The position numbers were made by a program, and so were the translations under genes. From DASVAL01 sp035649575 (GTDB lineage: Bacteria; Planctomycetota; UBA1135; UBA2386), in contig DASRJH010000172.1 of the NCBI GenBank assembly GCA_035649575.1, forward strand, positions 1 through 24,043: 24,043 nucleotides of DNA, read 5' to 3'. Of this stretch, positions 1 to 6,658 are shown in pieces; the stretch's first letter is position 1, and each line of letters opens with the position of its first letter. The notes below the pieces were generated by a model. The model searched no databases. It worked only from the letters and a program-made list of their open reading frames with translations, and was not told the DNA's origin.

Positions 1-578
1 AACCCGTCCTGGATGTTCATGCCCGGCGTGAGGCTCAGCTCGGTGACGCGACGCAGAATGAGCGCCTGGTCGGCGGTCTGCTGCGCATCCTTGCCGAAGA
101 CCATGATCCAGCCGGTGTCGAGCGCGCCGTAAATGTCGTCGTGCCCGCAGTGCACGTTCAGCGCGTGCTTGGTGAGCGCGCGCGCCGCGACCTCGAGCAC
201 CATCGTCGAGAGCTTCCCGGGCGCGTGGTAGTACTGCTCGGCGCCGTAGACGATGCCCTGACCCGAGGTGAAGTTGACCGTGCGTTTGCCGCACACCGAG
301 AACGCGATCGCGCCGCCCTGCGCCGCGTGCTCGCCCTCGGCCTCGATCGCGATCTTGGTGCGCCCGAACACGTCGAGCTTGCCCTCGGCGAACGCGAGCT
401 GGTAGTTCTCACCCATCTCGGTGGAGGGCGTGATCGGGTAGAAGACGCCGCCCTCGGTGATGCGCGCTTCGGTGTGGTAGGCAACGAGCTGGTTGCCGTT
501 CGTCGTGATGCGGATGCCGGGGAAGCGGGGACGGCGGGCTTCTTGGGTCTTGCCCGGAATTGGCTGCATCGTGGTCAT
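1..578 (-). CDS. Pyruvate:ferredoxin-type 2-oxoacid oxidoreductase, N-terminal part (gene runs off the window)
   Basis: This is the first 192 codons of a large enzyme that oxidatively decarboxylates pyruvate or another 2-oxoacid to the acyl-CoA and passes electrons to ferredoxin or flavodoxin in the cytoplasm. What is visible is the start of domain I of the family. YPITPSTEMGE (residues 47-57) matches the YPITPS motif that lies at the thiamine diphosphate/substrate site. It is followed by AIEAEGEHAAQGG, a stretch like NFTSGQGIVYGAEQYY, and HCGHDDIYGALDTG, which stands where classical enzymes carry a GDHxDV-like segment. The start is ATG at 578, with a second in-frame ATG at 569. No clear Shine-Dalgarno sequence precedes either. 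The C-terminal domains (gamma, ferredoxin-like, thiamine-binding) lie outside, so the exact subtype cannot be fixed. Its substrate is assumed from the family. Confidence 0.82.
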   Translation of the reverse strand, partial: MTTMQPIPGKTQEARRPRFPGIRITTNGNQLVAYHTEARITEGGVFYPITPSTEMGENYQLAFAEGKLDVFGRTKIAIEAEGEHAAQGGAIAFSVCGKRTVNFTSGQGIVYGAEQYYHAPGKLSTMVLEVAARALTKHALNVHCGHDDIYGALDTGWIMVFGKDAQQTADQALILRRVTELSLTPGMNIQDG

Positions 579-938
579 GCTGGCGGACTCGCGTGACGGT
601 GTAGTGCTGTCCCCAAGGTTACGCTGAAGGGCAAGGCTTGGCACGGGCACGCAGCTCCTCGAGCAACAGTTTTTCCGCTCGCGTCCACTCGCCCGCGATC
701 CCGCACCGCTCCAGTCGCCGCACGAGCCGCAGCCAGGGCTTGCCGCCGCTCGCGGCAACCGACCCAGACGATCGTCGGGCTGCCGGGCAGGCCGGCGACG
801 GCGTCGATGCGGCCGTACGGAACCCCGCCGCGCCAAGGCCCAGCTGCGCATGCAGTGACACGCAGCGAGCGCGCAGCCTGTGCGCTGGCTGCCGACCTCC
901 AGCTTGTGGGGCCACGGCCTTGTGACTACTCTGGTCAC
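579..938. other. Intergenic stretch with a possible decayed minus-strand gene
   Basis: No intact gene is convincing here. On the minus strand two frames together read like one protein. One frame gives VPYGRIDAVAGLPG and then SPTIVWVG (about 830-765). The neighbouring frame continues as SVAASGGKPWLRLVRRLE and then GEWTRAEKLLLEELRARA (about 765-625), ending at a TAA at 619-621. A single-base shift near 765 would join them. There is no good start codon upstream. It could be a frameshifted remnant or chance. The right end of the stretch holds the promoter and operator of the toxin-antitoxin pair. Confidence 0.25.
904..932 (+). promoter_or_regulatory. Predicted sigma70-type promoter of the toxin-antitoxin pair, leaderless
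   Basis: A -35-like TTGTGG (904-909) and a -10-like TACTCT (927-932) are separated by exactly 17 bases. Transcription would be expected to start 6-7 bases after the -10 element, at or next to the A of the antitoxin ATG at 939. That fits the lack of any Shine-Dalgarno sequence before the gene and predicts a leaderless mRNA. This is a prediction from spacing and consensus only. Confidence 0.5.
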
Positions 939-939
939 A
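921..939. promoter_or_regulatory. Inverted-repeat operator over the antitoxin start
   Basis: TGTGAC (921-926) and GTCACA (934-939) form a perfect 6-base inverted repeat around the 7-base centre TACTCTG. The repeat embraces the predicted -10 box and ends on the first base of the start codon. Phd/YefM-type antitoxins typically repress their own operon by binding such palindromes, alone or in complex with the toxin. A bound dimer here would block RNA polymerase directly. Confidence 0.5.
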
Positions 940-1229
940 TGAAGACGACCGCTGTTGCCAATCTCAAGGCCAACCTCAGTCGATACCTCAGGCTCGTGAA
1001 AACGGGCGAGGAGATCCTGATCACGGAACGCAATAATCCGGTGGCCAAGATCGTACCGGTCGCGGAGCTCGGCGCCGACCTCGAGTCGCTTCGTGACCTC
1101 GAGCGTCAAGGGCTGGTGCGCCTCGGCTCAGGCCGCTTGCCCAAGGACTTCTGGAAGTTGCCGCGCGGTAAGGACGCCAAGTCCGCGGCGAGCCGTGCGC
1201 TGCGCCAGGAGCGTGACCGCGGATGGTGA
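939..1229 (+). CDS. Phd/YefM-family antitoxin (VapB-type partner of the PIN toxin)
   Basis: A 96-residue antitoxin that should neutralise the PIN ribonuclease encoded next to it and repress the operon. The N-terminal 45 residues have the Phd/YefM DNA-binding fold signature: AVANLKANLSRYLRLVKTGE, then ILITERNNPVAKIVPV. The C-terminal half (LESLRDLERQGLVRLG, then KSAASRALRQERDRGW) is charged and is probably the flexible toxin-binding tail. The ATG at 939 is preferred over an upstream start at 807. The Phd homology begins exactly there, and the promoter/operator would otherwise lie inside the gene. Its last seven bases (ATGGTGA) overlap the toxin start, which is typical of translationally coupled toxin-antitoxin pairs. 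The family call is firm; autorepression is inferred. Confidence 0.85.
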   Translation: MKTTAVANLKANLSRYLRLVKTGEEILITERNNPVAKIVPVAELGADLESLRDLERQGLVRLGSGRLPKDFWKLPRGKDAKSAASRALRQERDRGW

Positions 1230-1654
1230 AGTTCTGGGACACCTCCGCGATCATCCCCTTGACGGTGATCGAGCCGAGCACGGCCGTCGTCCGGTCCATC
1301 CTGGAATCCGACACGAGCATGGCTGTTTGGTGGGCGACTCGCGTTGAGTGTTCCTCGGCCCTGGCTCGGCTGCTGCGGGAGGGCGAAGGCTCCAAGAACA
1401 CCGTTCGGGACGCTCGGCGCGTGATCGCAGCGTTGGCCAAGGAGTGGACGGAAGTGTTGCCGACCGAGGCGCTGCGCAAGCGCGCGGAACGCTCGCTGGC
1501 GGTTCATTCGCTGCGGGCTGCCGATGCGTTGCAACTCGCTGCCGCGATGGTCTGGGCGCGCGACGATCCGGGCGGTCATGCCTTCGTGTGCTTGGACGAT
1601 CAGTTGCGCGACGCGGCAAATCGCGAGGGCTTTCAGCTTCTCCCCGGCTCGTGA
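1223..1654 (+). CDS. PIN-domain ribonuclease toxin (VapC family)
   Basis: A 143-residue PIN-domain protein, the usual length for VapC toxins, which are Mg2+-dependent endoribonucleases that cut tRNA or rRNA and stop growth. The acidic residues of the active site are all recognisable: D6 in FWDTSAI, E42 in RVECSSAL, D101 in RAADALQLAA, and D125/D126 in VCLDDQLRDAA. Nothing suggests inactivation. It starts with ATG at 1223 inside the end of the antitoxin gene, so the two are made from one message, and the pair stands alone between unrelated genes, as mobile toxin-antitoxin cassettes often do. The RNA target cannot be read from the sequence. Confidence 0.88.
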   Translation: MVKFWDTSAIIPLTVIEPSTAVVRSILESDTSMAVWWATRVECSSALARLLREGEGSKNTVRDARRVIAALAKEWTEVLPTEALRKRAERSLAVHSLRAADALQLAAAMVWARDDPGGHAFVCLDDQLRDAANREGFQLLPGS

Positions 1655-1762
1655 TTGCCATGGTGGTCCTACGCTTGCGGAGCTTGCCGACGTGCGCGGG
1701 ACTTGCCGCGCGTTGCCGGGGGGCCACCGGGATTCTGAGTGTCATCCGGATGGTTGTCGGCC

Positions 1763-1800
1763 GCCGAGGTTCTCTCGGCTGCCGGCTTCGCTTTGCCGGC
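1763..1800 (+). terminator. Two tandem hairpins downstream of the toxin, possible terminator
   Basis: The first hairpin is GCCGAG (1763-1768), loop GTTCT, CTCGGC (1774-1779). The second is GCCGGC (1781-1786), 8-base loop, GCCGGC (1795-1800). Both stems are perfect 6-mers. There is no run of T after them, only GTTCCTTGATCT, so this is not a classic intrinsic terminator and may only stabilise or pause. Confidence 0.35.
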
Positions 1801-2037
1801 GTTCCTTGATCTCGATTGCCGACCCAGCACCCTCATTCTCTACGCGTGACCCCGTCGCTGCTGTTTCTGACATTGCGCCTTCGCCGTCGACGAGCACAAC
1901 TGAAGTAGGACGCGGCCACGGTTGCCGAGGAGCGGCGTCCCGATGCATGGCGCTCGCACGGTCCATCCGTACGGCACTTCCCCCGCCCGGCAAACCGCTG
2001 CTTGCCGTCCCCGCGCGCACGAGCCCCGTGGCCGCGA

Positions 2038-2043
2038 TACTCT
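2038..2043 (+). promoter_or_regulatory. Possible leaderless -10 element of the UPF0158 gene
   Basis: TACTCT stands six bases before the ATG at 2050, the same hexamer and same distance to the ATG as in front of the antitoxin gene at 939. No Shine-Dalgarno sequence is present. I see no good -35 at the usual distance (the nearest, TTGCCG at 2002-2007, is too far), so the element is weaker than the one at 927. Confidence 0.35.
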
Positions 2044-2049
2044 GCGCGC

Positions 2050-2805
2050 ATGCCGCGCAAACTGCACGTCGCAATGGACGAACTGCTCGACGCGATGGAG
2101 GAACGGAGCGACTCCGTCGTGCCGTACTTCAACCAACGGGCGGGCAAGGTCGAGAACTGGGTCGACCCTGACTTCAACGAGTTTCCCCAGCCCGATCCCG
2201 ACGACCCGGACTGGGTCGAGATCCCGCGCGTCGAGTCGCGCGACGCGTTCCGCACGATGCAGACCTTCGTCGACAGCCTCGACGAGGTCGATGTCCAGCG
2301 CCGACTGCACAGCTCCCTCCAAGGCCGCGGCGCCTTCCGCCGCTTCCGCGAGACAATCGCCGAGTTTCCCGACCTTCGCAATCGGTGGGAGACCACGCAA
2401 CGCGAGGACCTGCTGCAGCGCGCCCTCACGTTCCTCGCCACGCTCGACATCGAACCAACCTACGAACTGCGGCAGCCGGTCCCGGTCGACACGGCCGCCA
2501 CGAGGCCGGACGAACCGCGCATCCTGCTCCACCACCTGCTGCTGCTCGGCTCCCCTAACGGCAAGACCGAGTTGATCGAAGGGCGCGTGCACCGGTTCAT
2601 CCAGGCCAAGTCCCCGGAGCAGGCGCGCAAACTGTTCGAACGCCTCGCGCGCGAGGTCGTGGAGCTGCAAGGACTCGGTTGGCGACGCAGCCTCGTCGAG
2701 GGCTTGCACAGCATCGACCTCGGCCCGTTCCGTCTCTGGATCGAACGCGATTCGGTCTGGCTCGCGACCCAGGTGCCACGCGCGATCTGGGACGCGTTCT
2801 CCTGA
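2050..2805 (+). CDS. UPF0158 family protein with a C-terminal extension
   Basis: A 251-residue soluble protein. Residues 1-135 match the pattern of UPF0158 (Pfam PF03682), a family without an established function: VAMDELLDAMEERSD, an acidic linker with WVEIPRVESRDAFRTMQTFVDSL, then LQGRGAFRRFRETIAEFPDLRNRW. After about residue 155 the protein continues with HHLLLLGSPNGKTELIEGRVHRFI and a helical end (EQARKLFERLAREVVELQG), and I do not recognise this part. There is no signal peptide or membrane segment. The ATG at 2050 is preferred because the family similarity begins there; an in-frame upstream start at 2002 would add only Arg/Pro-rich residues. The stop lies seven bases from that of the convergent M61 gene. 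Confidence 0.75.
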   Translation: MPRKLHVAMDELLDAMEERSDSVVPYFNQRAGKVENWVDPDFNEFPQPDPDDPDWVEIPRVESRDAFRTMQTFVDSLDEVDVQRRLHSSLQGRGAFRRFRETIAEFPDLRNRWETTQREDLLQRALTFLATLDIEPTYELRQPVPVDTAATRPDEPRILLHHLLLLGSPNGKTELIEGRVHRFIQAKSPEQARKLFERLAREVVELQGLGWRRSLVEGLHSIDLGPFRLWIERDSVWLATQVPRAIWDAFS

Positions 2806-2812
2806 GGCGCGC

Positions 2813-4570
2813 CTACTTGCCGCCCAGCCAACCGTCGCGGATGCGCCGCTGCTTTTCGGTCGGCTGCTCGAGGAAGCGCAGCGCCGGTGTCATGCGCGTG
2901 CGCTCGCGCAACGCGACCTCGACCTGCTCGGTCCGGCCCTCGCGCAGCAACTCGACCTGCACCTTGTCGCCGGGCTTGCGGTCGCGCACGAAGTCCGCTG
3001 GCTGCACGTTGCGCTCGCCGCCCAGCGCCTTGATCACATCGCCGGCCTGCACTCCGGGGCTGCTCGCGTTGCTCACGAACACCTCGTTGTCCCTGGTCCG
3101 CGTCTCGAACGGCAGCGCCACCGACGTCGCCTTCTGCTCCGTGTACTCGATGCCGGCGTAGGCCAGGAACTCGGCCAACGGCGGGTCGAGCGTGCCGCGC
3201 ACGTGCCGCGCGAAGAACTCGCCGAAGTCGTGGTTGCTGATCGCCGTGCAGGCGCGCTCGATGTCGCCCTCTTCGAAGCCGACGCCGCGTTCGGCGAACC
3301 AGCGGTTCATGAACACCATGACGTCGTCGAGCGACTTCCTGTTGTCGGTCGCGTGCCGGATCTTGAGGTCGATCATCGCGCCGAGGATCTCCCCCTTGTC
3401 GTAGTAGTCGACGCGAGCCGGTTCGGTGCGCTCGCGATGCCAGACGTTGCGGCTGGCCCAGAACACCGAGTGCTCGTGGCGCGCATCCTTGTTGAGCTCG
3501 CCTTCGATGTAGCGTCGGAACGACGACAAGAACTCGTCGCGCGACGTGATCCCCGCCCGCACGAGCGTGAGGTCGCCGTAGTAGGACGTCCAGCCCTCGG
3601 ACACCCACAGGTTGCCCGTGTAGTTCTCGTGCTCGTATTCGAACGGCCCGAGGACCTTCGGGCGGATGCGCTTGACGTTCCACAGGTGGAAGAACTCGTG
3701 CGCGGTCACGGACGCACCGGCGCGTGGGTCCTTGGCCTGGGCCGGCGCGCTGAGCCCGATGCTCGTCGAGTTGAGGTGCTCGAGCCCGCCGCCGCCCGGG
3801 ATCGTGAACAGGAACACGTAGTTCGGGAACGGGAAGCTGCCGAACATCTGGCCCTGGTACGTGACGATGCGTTTGCAGAGGTCGACGAAGGCCGGCACGT
3901 CGAAGTCGTAGCGCTGCTCGTTCTCGAAGAACACGCACGAGAACGGCGTGCCGTTCACCTCGAAGTCGTGTTGCTTGAAGATGCCGAGCTGCGTCGGCGC
4001 GTCGATGAACGTGTCGTAGTCCTTCGCGCGGCGCACGAGCGGATCGTCGGTGGGCAGCAGCCCGTTCGCATACTTCCAGCCTTCGGGCAGCTTGTAGCGC
4101 ACGGTCACGGGCCGATCCTTCTGGCCGACGACGTACACGTAGGTCGAGGGTCCCGCGATCTGCATGCCGGTCCGTTCCGCGCCCGTGGCGCGCGAGCCGA
4201 AGCGGCCGGGACGCTGCTTCACGCCGTAGGACACGCGCATCTCGGACACGCCTTCGGTGGCGATCGACCACGTGAGCGGATCGATGCGCAGCACGTCGAG
4301 CGCACGGCCGCCGCTCGTCGCGGTCAGCTCTTCGACGTTGGCGCCCGAGCGACGGATGCCGTAGGCGCCCGGCGACCAGTTGGGCATCGCGACGCGCGTC
4401 GTCGGTCGCGCCAGGTGGCGCACGTCGATGTCGACGTGCAGGGTCGTCTTGTCGTCGAGGACCGCGACCGAGTAGCCGATGTCGAGCGGCGTCAGGTCGT
4501 CGCGATTCTGCTGGGCGTGGAGGAACGAAGAGAACGCTCCGATCAGGAGCAGGGTCGCTGCGACTCGCAA
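2813..4570 (-). CDS. Secreted M61-family metallopeptidase with C-terminal PDZ domain
   Basis: A 585-residue zinc peptidase of the M61 (glycyl aminopeptidase-like) family. After a signal peptide (RVAATLLLIGAFSSFLHAQ, cleavage probably near residue 19) comes a beta-rich N-terminal domain (about 25-225), typical of the family. The catalytic domain has HEFFH (291-295) with zinc-binding His residues and catalytic Glu, the third ligand in VSEGWTSYYGDL (E325), and the conserved YYDKGEIL (389-396). A PDZ domain follows (about 475-560: SPGVQAGDVIKALGG). It probably acts outside the inner membrane on peptides or protein N-termini. The start is TTG at 4570, since GGAGG lies six bases upstream and the signal peptide follows at once. 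The longer frame upstream is non-coding in character. Product assignment is firm; substrate is unknown. Confidence 0.87.
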   Translation of the reverse strand: MRVAATLLLIGAFSSFLHAQQNRDDLTPLDIGYSVAVLDDKTTLHVDIDVRHLARPTTRVAMPNWSPGAYGIRRSGANVEELTATSGGRALDVLRIDPLTWSIATEGVSEMRVSYGVKQRPGRFGSRATGAERTGMQIAGPSTYVYVVGQKDRPVTVRYKLPEGWKYANGLLPTDDPLVRRAKDYDTFIDAPTQLGIFKQHDFEVNGTPFSCVFFENEQRYDFDVPAFVDLCKRIVTYQGQMFGSFPFPNYVFLFTIPGGGGLEHLNSTSIGLSAPAQAKDPRAGASVTAHEFFHLWNVKRIRPKVLGPFEYEHENYTGNLWVSEGWTSYYGDLTLVRAGITSRDEFLSSFRRYIEGELNKDARHEHSVFWASRNVWHRERTEPARVDYYDKGEILGAMIDLKIRHATDNRKSLDDVMVFMNRWFAERGVGFEEGDIERACTAISNHDFGEFFARHVRGTLDPPLAEFLAYAGIEYTEQKATSVALPFETRTRDNEVFVSNASSPGVQAGDVIKALGGERNVQPADFVRDRKPGDKVQVELLREGRTEQVEVALRERTRMTPALRFLEQPTEKQRRIRDGWLGGK

Positions 4571-4576
4571 GGGAAA

Positions 4577-4581
4577 CCTCC
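4577..4581 (-). promoter_or_regulatory. Shine-Dalgarno sequence fixing the TTG start of the M61 gene
   Basis: On the minus strand GGAGG is followed by six bases and then TTG (4570-4568). No ATG or GTG in this frame lies between the stretch of plausible signal peptide and this site, so the Shine-Dalgarno sequence decides for the rare TTG start. Confidence 0.7.
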
Positions 4582-4825
4582 GGCTCGGGGGAAAGGCGGA
4601 TAGCGCCGGCGATCCTACGCAAATCGGCGCCTGGCTGCCGGACTTCGCGGGCTCGGGAAGTGAGACCGCAGCTCGGGCGGAGTGCGATGCAGCTTGCACA
4701 ACCCCTCCCCGAGTCGAGCTGGAATCCGCGATTGGAGTTCCCCCCTTCCGCGACAGGGTAGGAGAGACCAAGATGCTGCGGTGACCACGTCGGACTCCGA
4801 GTTCTTGGCCAGATGGGAGCAGCTC

Positions 4826-4830
4826 GGGAG
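4826..4830 (+). promoter_or_regulatory. Shine-Dalgarno sequence deciding the nucleotidyltransferase start
   Basis: GGGAG followed by seven bases and ATG at 4838. The competing in-frame start, GTG at 4781, overlaps the stop of a four-codon frame (ATG CTG CGG TGA, 4773-4784) and has its nearest GGAG 16 bases away. Confidence 0.5.
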
Positions 4831-4837
4831 ATTCTTC

Positions 4838-5395
4838 ATGGGCACTTCGGACGTGCACGTGGCGCTCGACCGCGTCACGAGCAAGCTCGACGAACTCGGC
4901 ATTCCGTACGCGATCTGCGGCGGCCTTGCCGTCAACGCGCACGGTCACCAGCGGGCGACGACGGATGTCGACGTGCTGCTGACAGCGGCGGGGCTGGAAA
5001 AGTTCAAAGCGAACGCCCTCGGGCTCGGCTGGCTCGAGAAGTTCCCCGGCAGCCGCGGGGTCAAGGACGCGGAGCGCAAGGTGCCGATCGACATCCTGCT
5101 GACCGGCGGAATCCCGGGCGATGGCACGCCGCACGGGTTGGTGTTTCCCGACCCGGCCACCGTCGCGATCGAGAAGGAGGGCAAGCGCTACCTCGCCCTC
5201 GGCACCCTGATCGAGCTGAAGCTTGCGAGTGGCCTGTCGTCACCGGCCCGCCTGCAGGATCACGCCGACGTCATCGCGCTGATCCGCGTCAACCGTCTCG
5301 GTGAGCATTTCGGCGACGCGCTGCATCCCTATGTGCAGCCGAAGTATCGGGAGCTCTGGGGTGACGCGCAGCGGCCATCGTCACTACCGGAGTGA
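4838..5395 (+). CDS. Nucleotidyltransferase-fold protein (AbiEii/MNT-like), orphan
   Basis: A 185-residue protein of the DNA polymerase beta-like nucleotidyltransferase superfamily. The active-site pattern is visible: GG (28-29) in YAICGGLAVNAHG, the DxD pair D43 and D45 in TTDVDVLL, and a third acidic residue D85 in VPIDILLTGG. A downstream helix-rich region (LIELKLASGLSSPARLQDHADVIALI) resembles the C-terminal part of the AbiEii/DUF6036-type proteins, in which this segment packs on the core. Related proteins serve as toxins that nucleotidylate tRNA or proteins, but many have no known role. No antitoxin or HEPN partner gene is adjacent, so a toxin role is not supported here. An alternative GTG start at 4781 would add 19 residues. 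The 3' end overlaps the convergent ferritin-like gene by 12 bases. Confidence 0.72.
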   Translation: MGTSDVHVALDRVTSKLDELGIPYAICGGLAVNAHGHQRATTDVDVLLTAAGLEKFKANALGLGWLEKFPGSRGVKDAERKVPIDILLTGGIPGDGTPHGLVFPDPATVAIEKEGKRYLALGTLIELKLASGLSSPARLQDHADVIALIRVNRLGEHFGDALHPYVQPKYRELWGDAQRPSSLPE

Positions 5396-6568
5396 GTCCG
5401 CAGTCTCGGACTCGCAGGCGTCCGTTGTGACGCAAGCTGCTTCAGAGCCGAGCATCGCGCGCAGGCGCTCGCCCGTGCTGTCGAGCCGCCGCTGCCAGAG
5501 CTCGGCCCAGCGCGCGTCGGGCAGCCGGCCGTGCCGCAGCAGTTGCGCCGGGTCGGCGCGGCCGACGAGTCGCTGCAGGCGGAAGCTCACCGCGGTCGGC
5601 CGCCGGTAGCGCGCGAGACCCGCGAGCGTGCGCTCGAGCACGGGGCGCACGGTCGCTGCGTGCTGCGCGAGCAACCAATGCAGCAGCGCCCAGGAGAACT
5701 CGGCGTGCGAGCGTTCTTCGACGGCAATGCGCTCGAGCACGGCACGCGTGACCGGCTCCTGGCAGACCTCGGCGCATGCTGCGGCGACGTCGGCGTTGAA
5801 GTCCTCGAGCTGGCAGCCGTCGCCGAGACTCTCCTTCGCCATGACCTCGAGCACGTTGCCGCGCACCTGCAGGCCGTCGAGCAGCAGGTCGGGCATCGGT
5901 TCGACGGTGTGGGAACGACCCTCGTAGCCAGCAGCCAACGCAAAGCAGGCGCGCGCATGTTCGATCTCCTCGAGCGCAGCGCGGTGGCTCCAGGCCAGCA
6001 GATCCGCGGGCGCACCGGCCGCCGCGAGCTGCCACGAAATGCGCGAGAAGGCGGGCACCGAGGCGTGTTCCTTCTGGGCGTCGTGCAGCCAGAGCGCCGC
6101 GAGCGCGTGGCGCGTCGGTTCGTCGAGCTGCGAAGGATCGGGACGGTCCCCCGCCGTCCAGTCGCTGCCGCTGCGCAGCTCCGGATGGATCTGGCGCCCG
6201 CGCACGCGAAGCGGCCGCCCCCACGCACTGCCAAACGCGAGCGCCGCGAGGAAGATTCCTCCCATCCAGGTGGCGACGGCGGTCAGCGCCGCCAGCGCGC
6301 CGACGGCTGCGGCTCCGTAGCCATGACCCGACACGCGATGCGATCGCACGCCGGCCACGATCGCGCCGATGCCCAGCACGACTTGCAACAGGAGGAGCCC
6401 CGTGAACAAGAGCAGCAAGTCTTGGACGATGCCTTCGCGCTGGCTTCGCTCCTGGCTGAGAGCCGCGAACAACACAACGATGCTGAGCGGCAGGACCAGG
6501 AACGCGAAACTCGCCCACAGCCGGGGACTTCGCAACCCTGTCAGTTGCGGCGGACTCTCGGTTGTCAT
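5384..6568 (-). CDS. Membrane-anchored ferritin-like di-iron protein
   Basis: A 394-residue protein with two parts. The N-terminus has three hydrophobic segments: about 18-37 (ASFAFLVLPLSIVVLFAAL), 50-73 (LLLLFTGLLLLQVVLGIGAI), and 84-114. Residues 150-300 then carry the two-helix-pair pattern of ferritin-like di-iron proteins: E167 (QKEHASVPAF), E201xxH204 (EEIEHARACF), E246 (AKESLGDGC), E285xxH288 (VEERSHAEF). All six iron ligands of a canonical site are thus present. Similar soluble domains occur in uncharacterised proteins of Myxococcota and related groups. It could be an oxidase, oxygenase or iron/peroxide-handling protein; I cannot choose. The C-terminal 90 residues are Arg/Leu-rich and unassigned. 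ATG at 6568 lacks a clear Shine-Dalgarno sequence. An iron-binding role is inferred from ligands only. Confidence 0.7.
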   Translation of the reverse strand: MTTESPPQLTGLRSPRLWASFAFLVLPLSIVVLFAALSQERSQREGIVQDLLLLFTGLLLLQVVLGIGAIVAGVRSHRVSGHGYGAAAVGALAALTAVATWMGGIFLAALAFGSAWGRPLRVRGRQIHPELRSGSDWTAGDRPDPSQLDEPTRHALAALWLHDAQKEHASVPAFSRISWQLAAAGAPADLLAWSHRAALEEIEHARACFALAAGYEGRSHTVEPMPDLLLDGLQVRGNVLEVMAKESLGDGCQLEDFNADVAAACAEVCQEPVTRAVLERIAVEERSHAEFSWALLHWLLAQHAATVRPVLERTLAGLARYRRPTAVSFRLQRLVGRADPAQLLRHGRLPDARWAELWQRRLDSTGERLRAMLGSEAACVTTDACESETADSLR

Positions 6569-6658
6569 GGGCCGTCTATCGGCAACGGCCCGTCAGGACA
6601 CGAGGCATCGGGCCGGCGGACGCGGCGAAGGCCGGCCTTGCCCGGCGCTGCCCTGGGC

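Larger units (their letters stand above)
1655..2049. other. Intergenic stretch between the toxin and the UPF0158 gene
   Basis: No credible coding sequence: frames crossing it on either strand have biased Arg/Ser/Ala-rich composition and no recognisable motif. It contains two adjacent GC-rich hairpins (1763-1800) that may end the toxin-antitoxin transcript, and a -10-like element just before the next gene. Confidence 0.5.

Noticed and set aside
1655..2049. CRISPR array or integration site in the gap next to the toxin gene
   Set aside because: No regularly spaced direct repeats and no flanking duplicated ends; only two unrelated hairpins.
3203..4603. Plus-strand open frame opposite the M61 peptidase
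   Set aside because: Composition is that of an antisense shadow, while the M61 frame carries all metal ligands.
2460..4622. Second long minus-strand frame over the M61 gene
   Set aside because: It is Arg-rich with no recognisable domain, and overlaps the correct M61 frame on the same strand.
4773..4784. Leader peptide ATG CTG CGG TGA before the nucleotidyltransferase
   Set aside because: It has GGAG eight bases upstream and overlaps GTG at 4781, but a three-residue leader without attenuator-like structure is weak evidence, and the ATG at 4838 has its own Shine-Dalgarno sequence.
6628..6639. Palindrome AAGGCCGGCCTT between the ferritin-like gene and its upstream neighbour
   Set aside because: A 12-base perfect palindrome with no loop and no partner site; it may be chance in GC-rich DNA and is not placed over a promoter.
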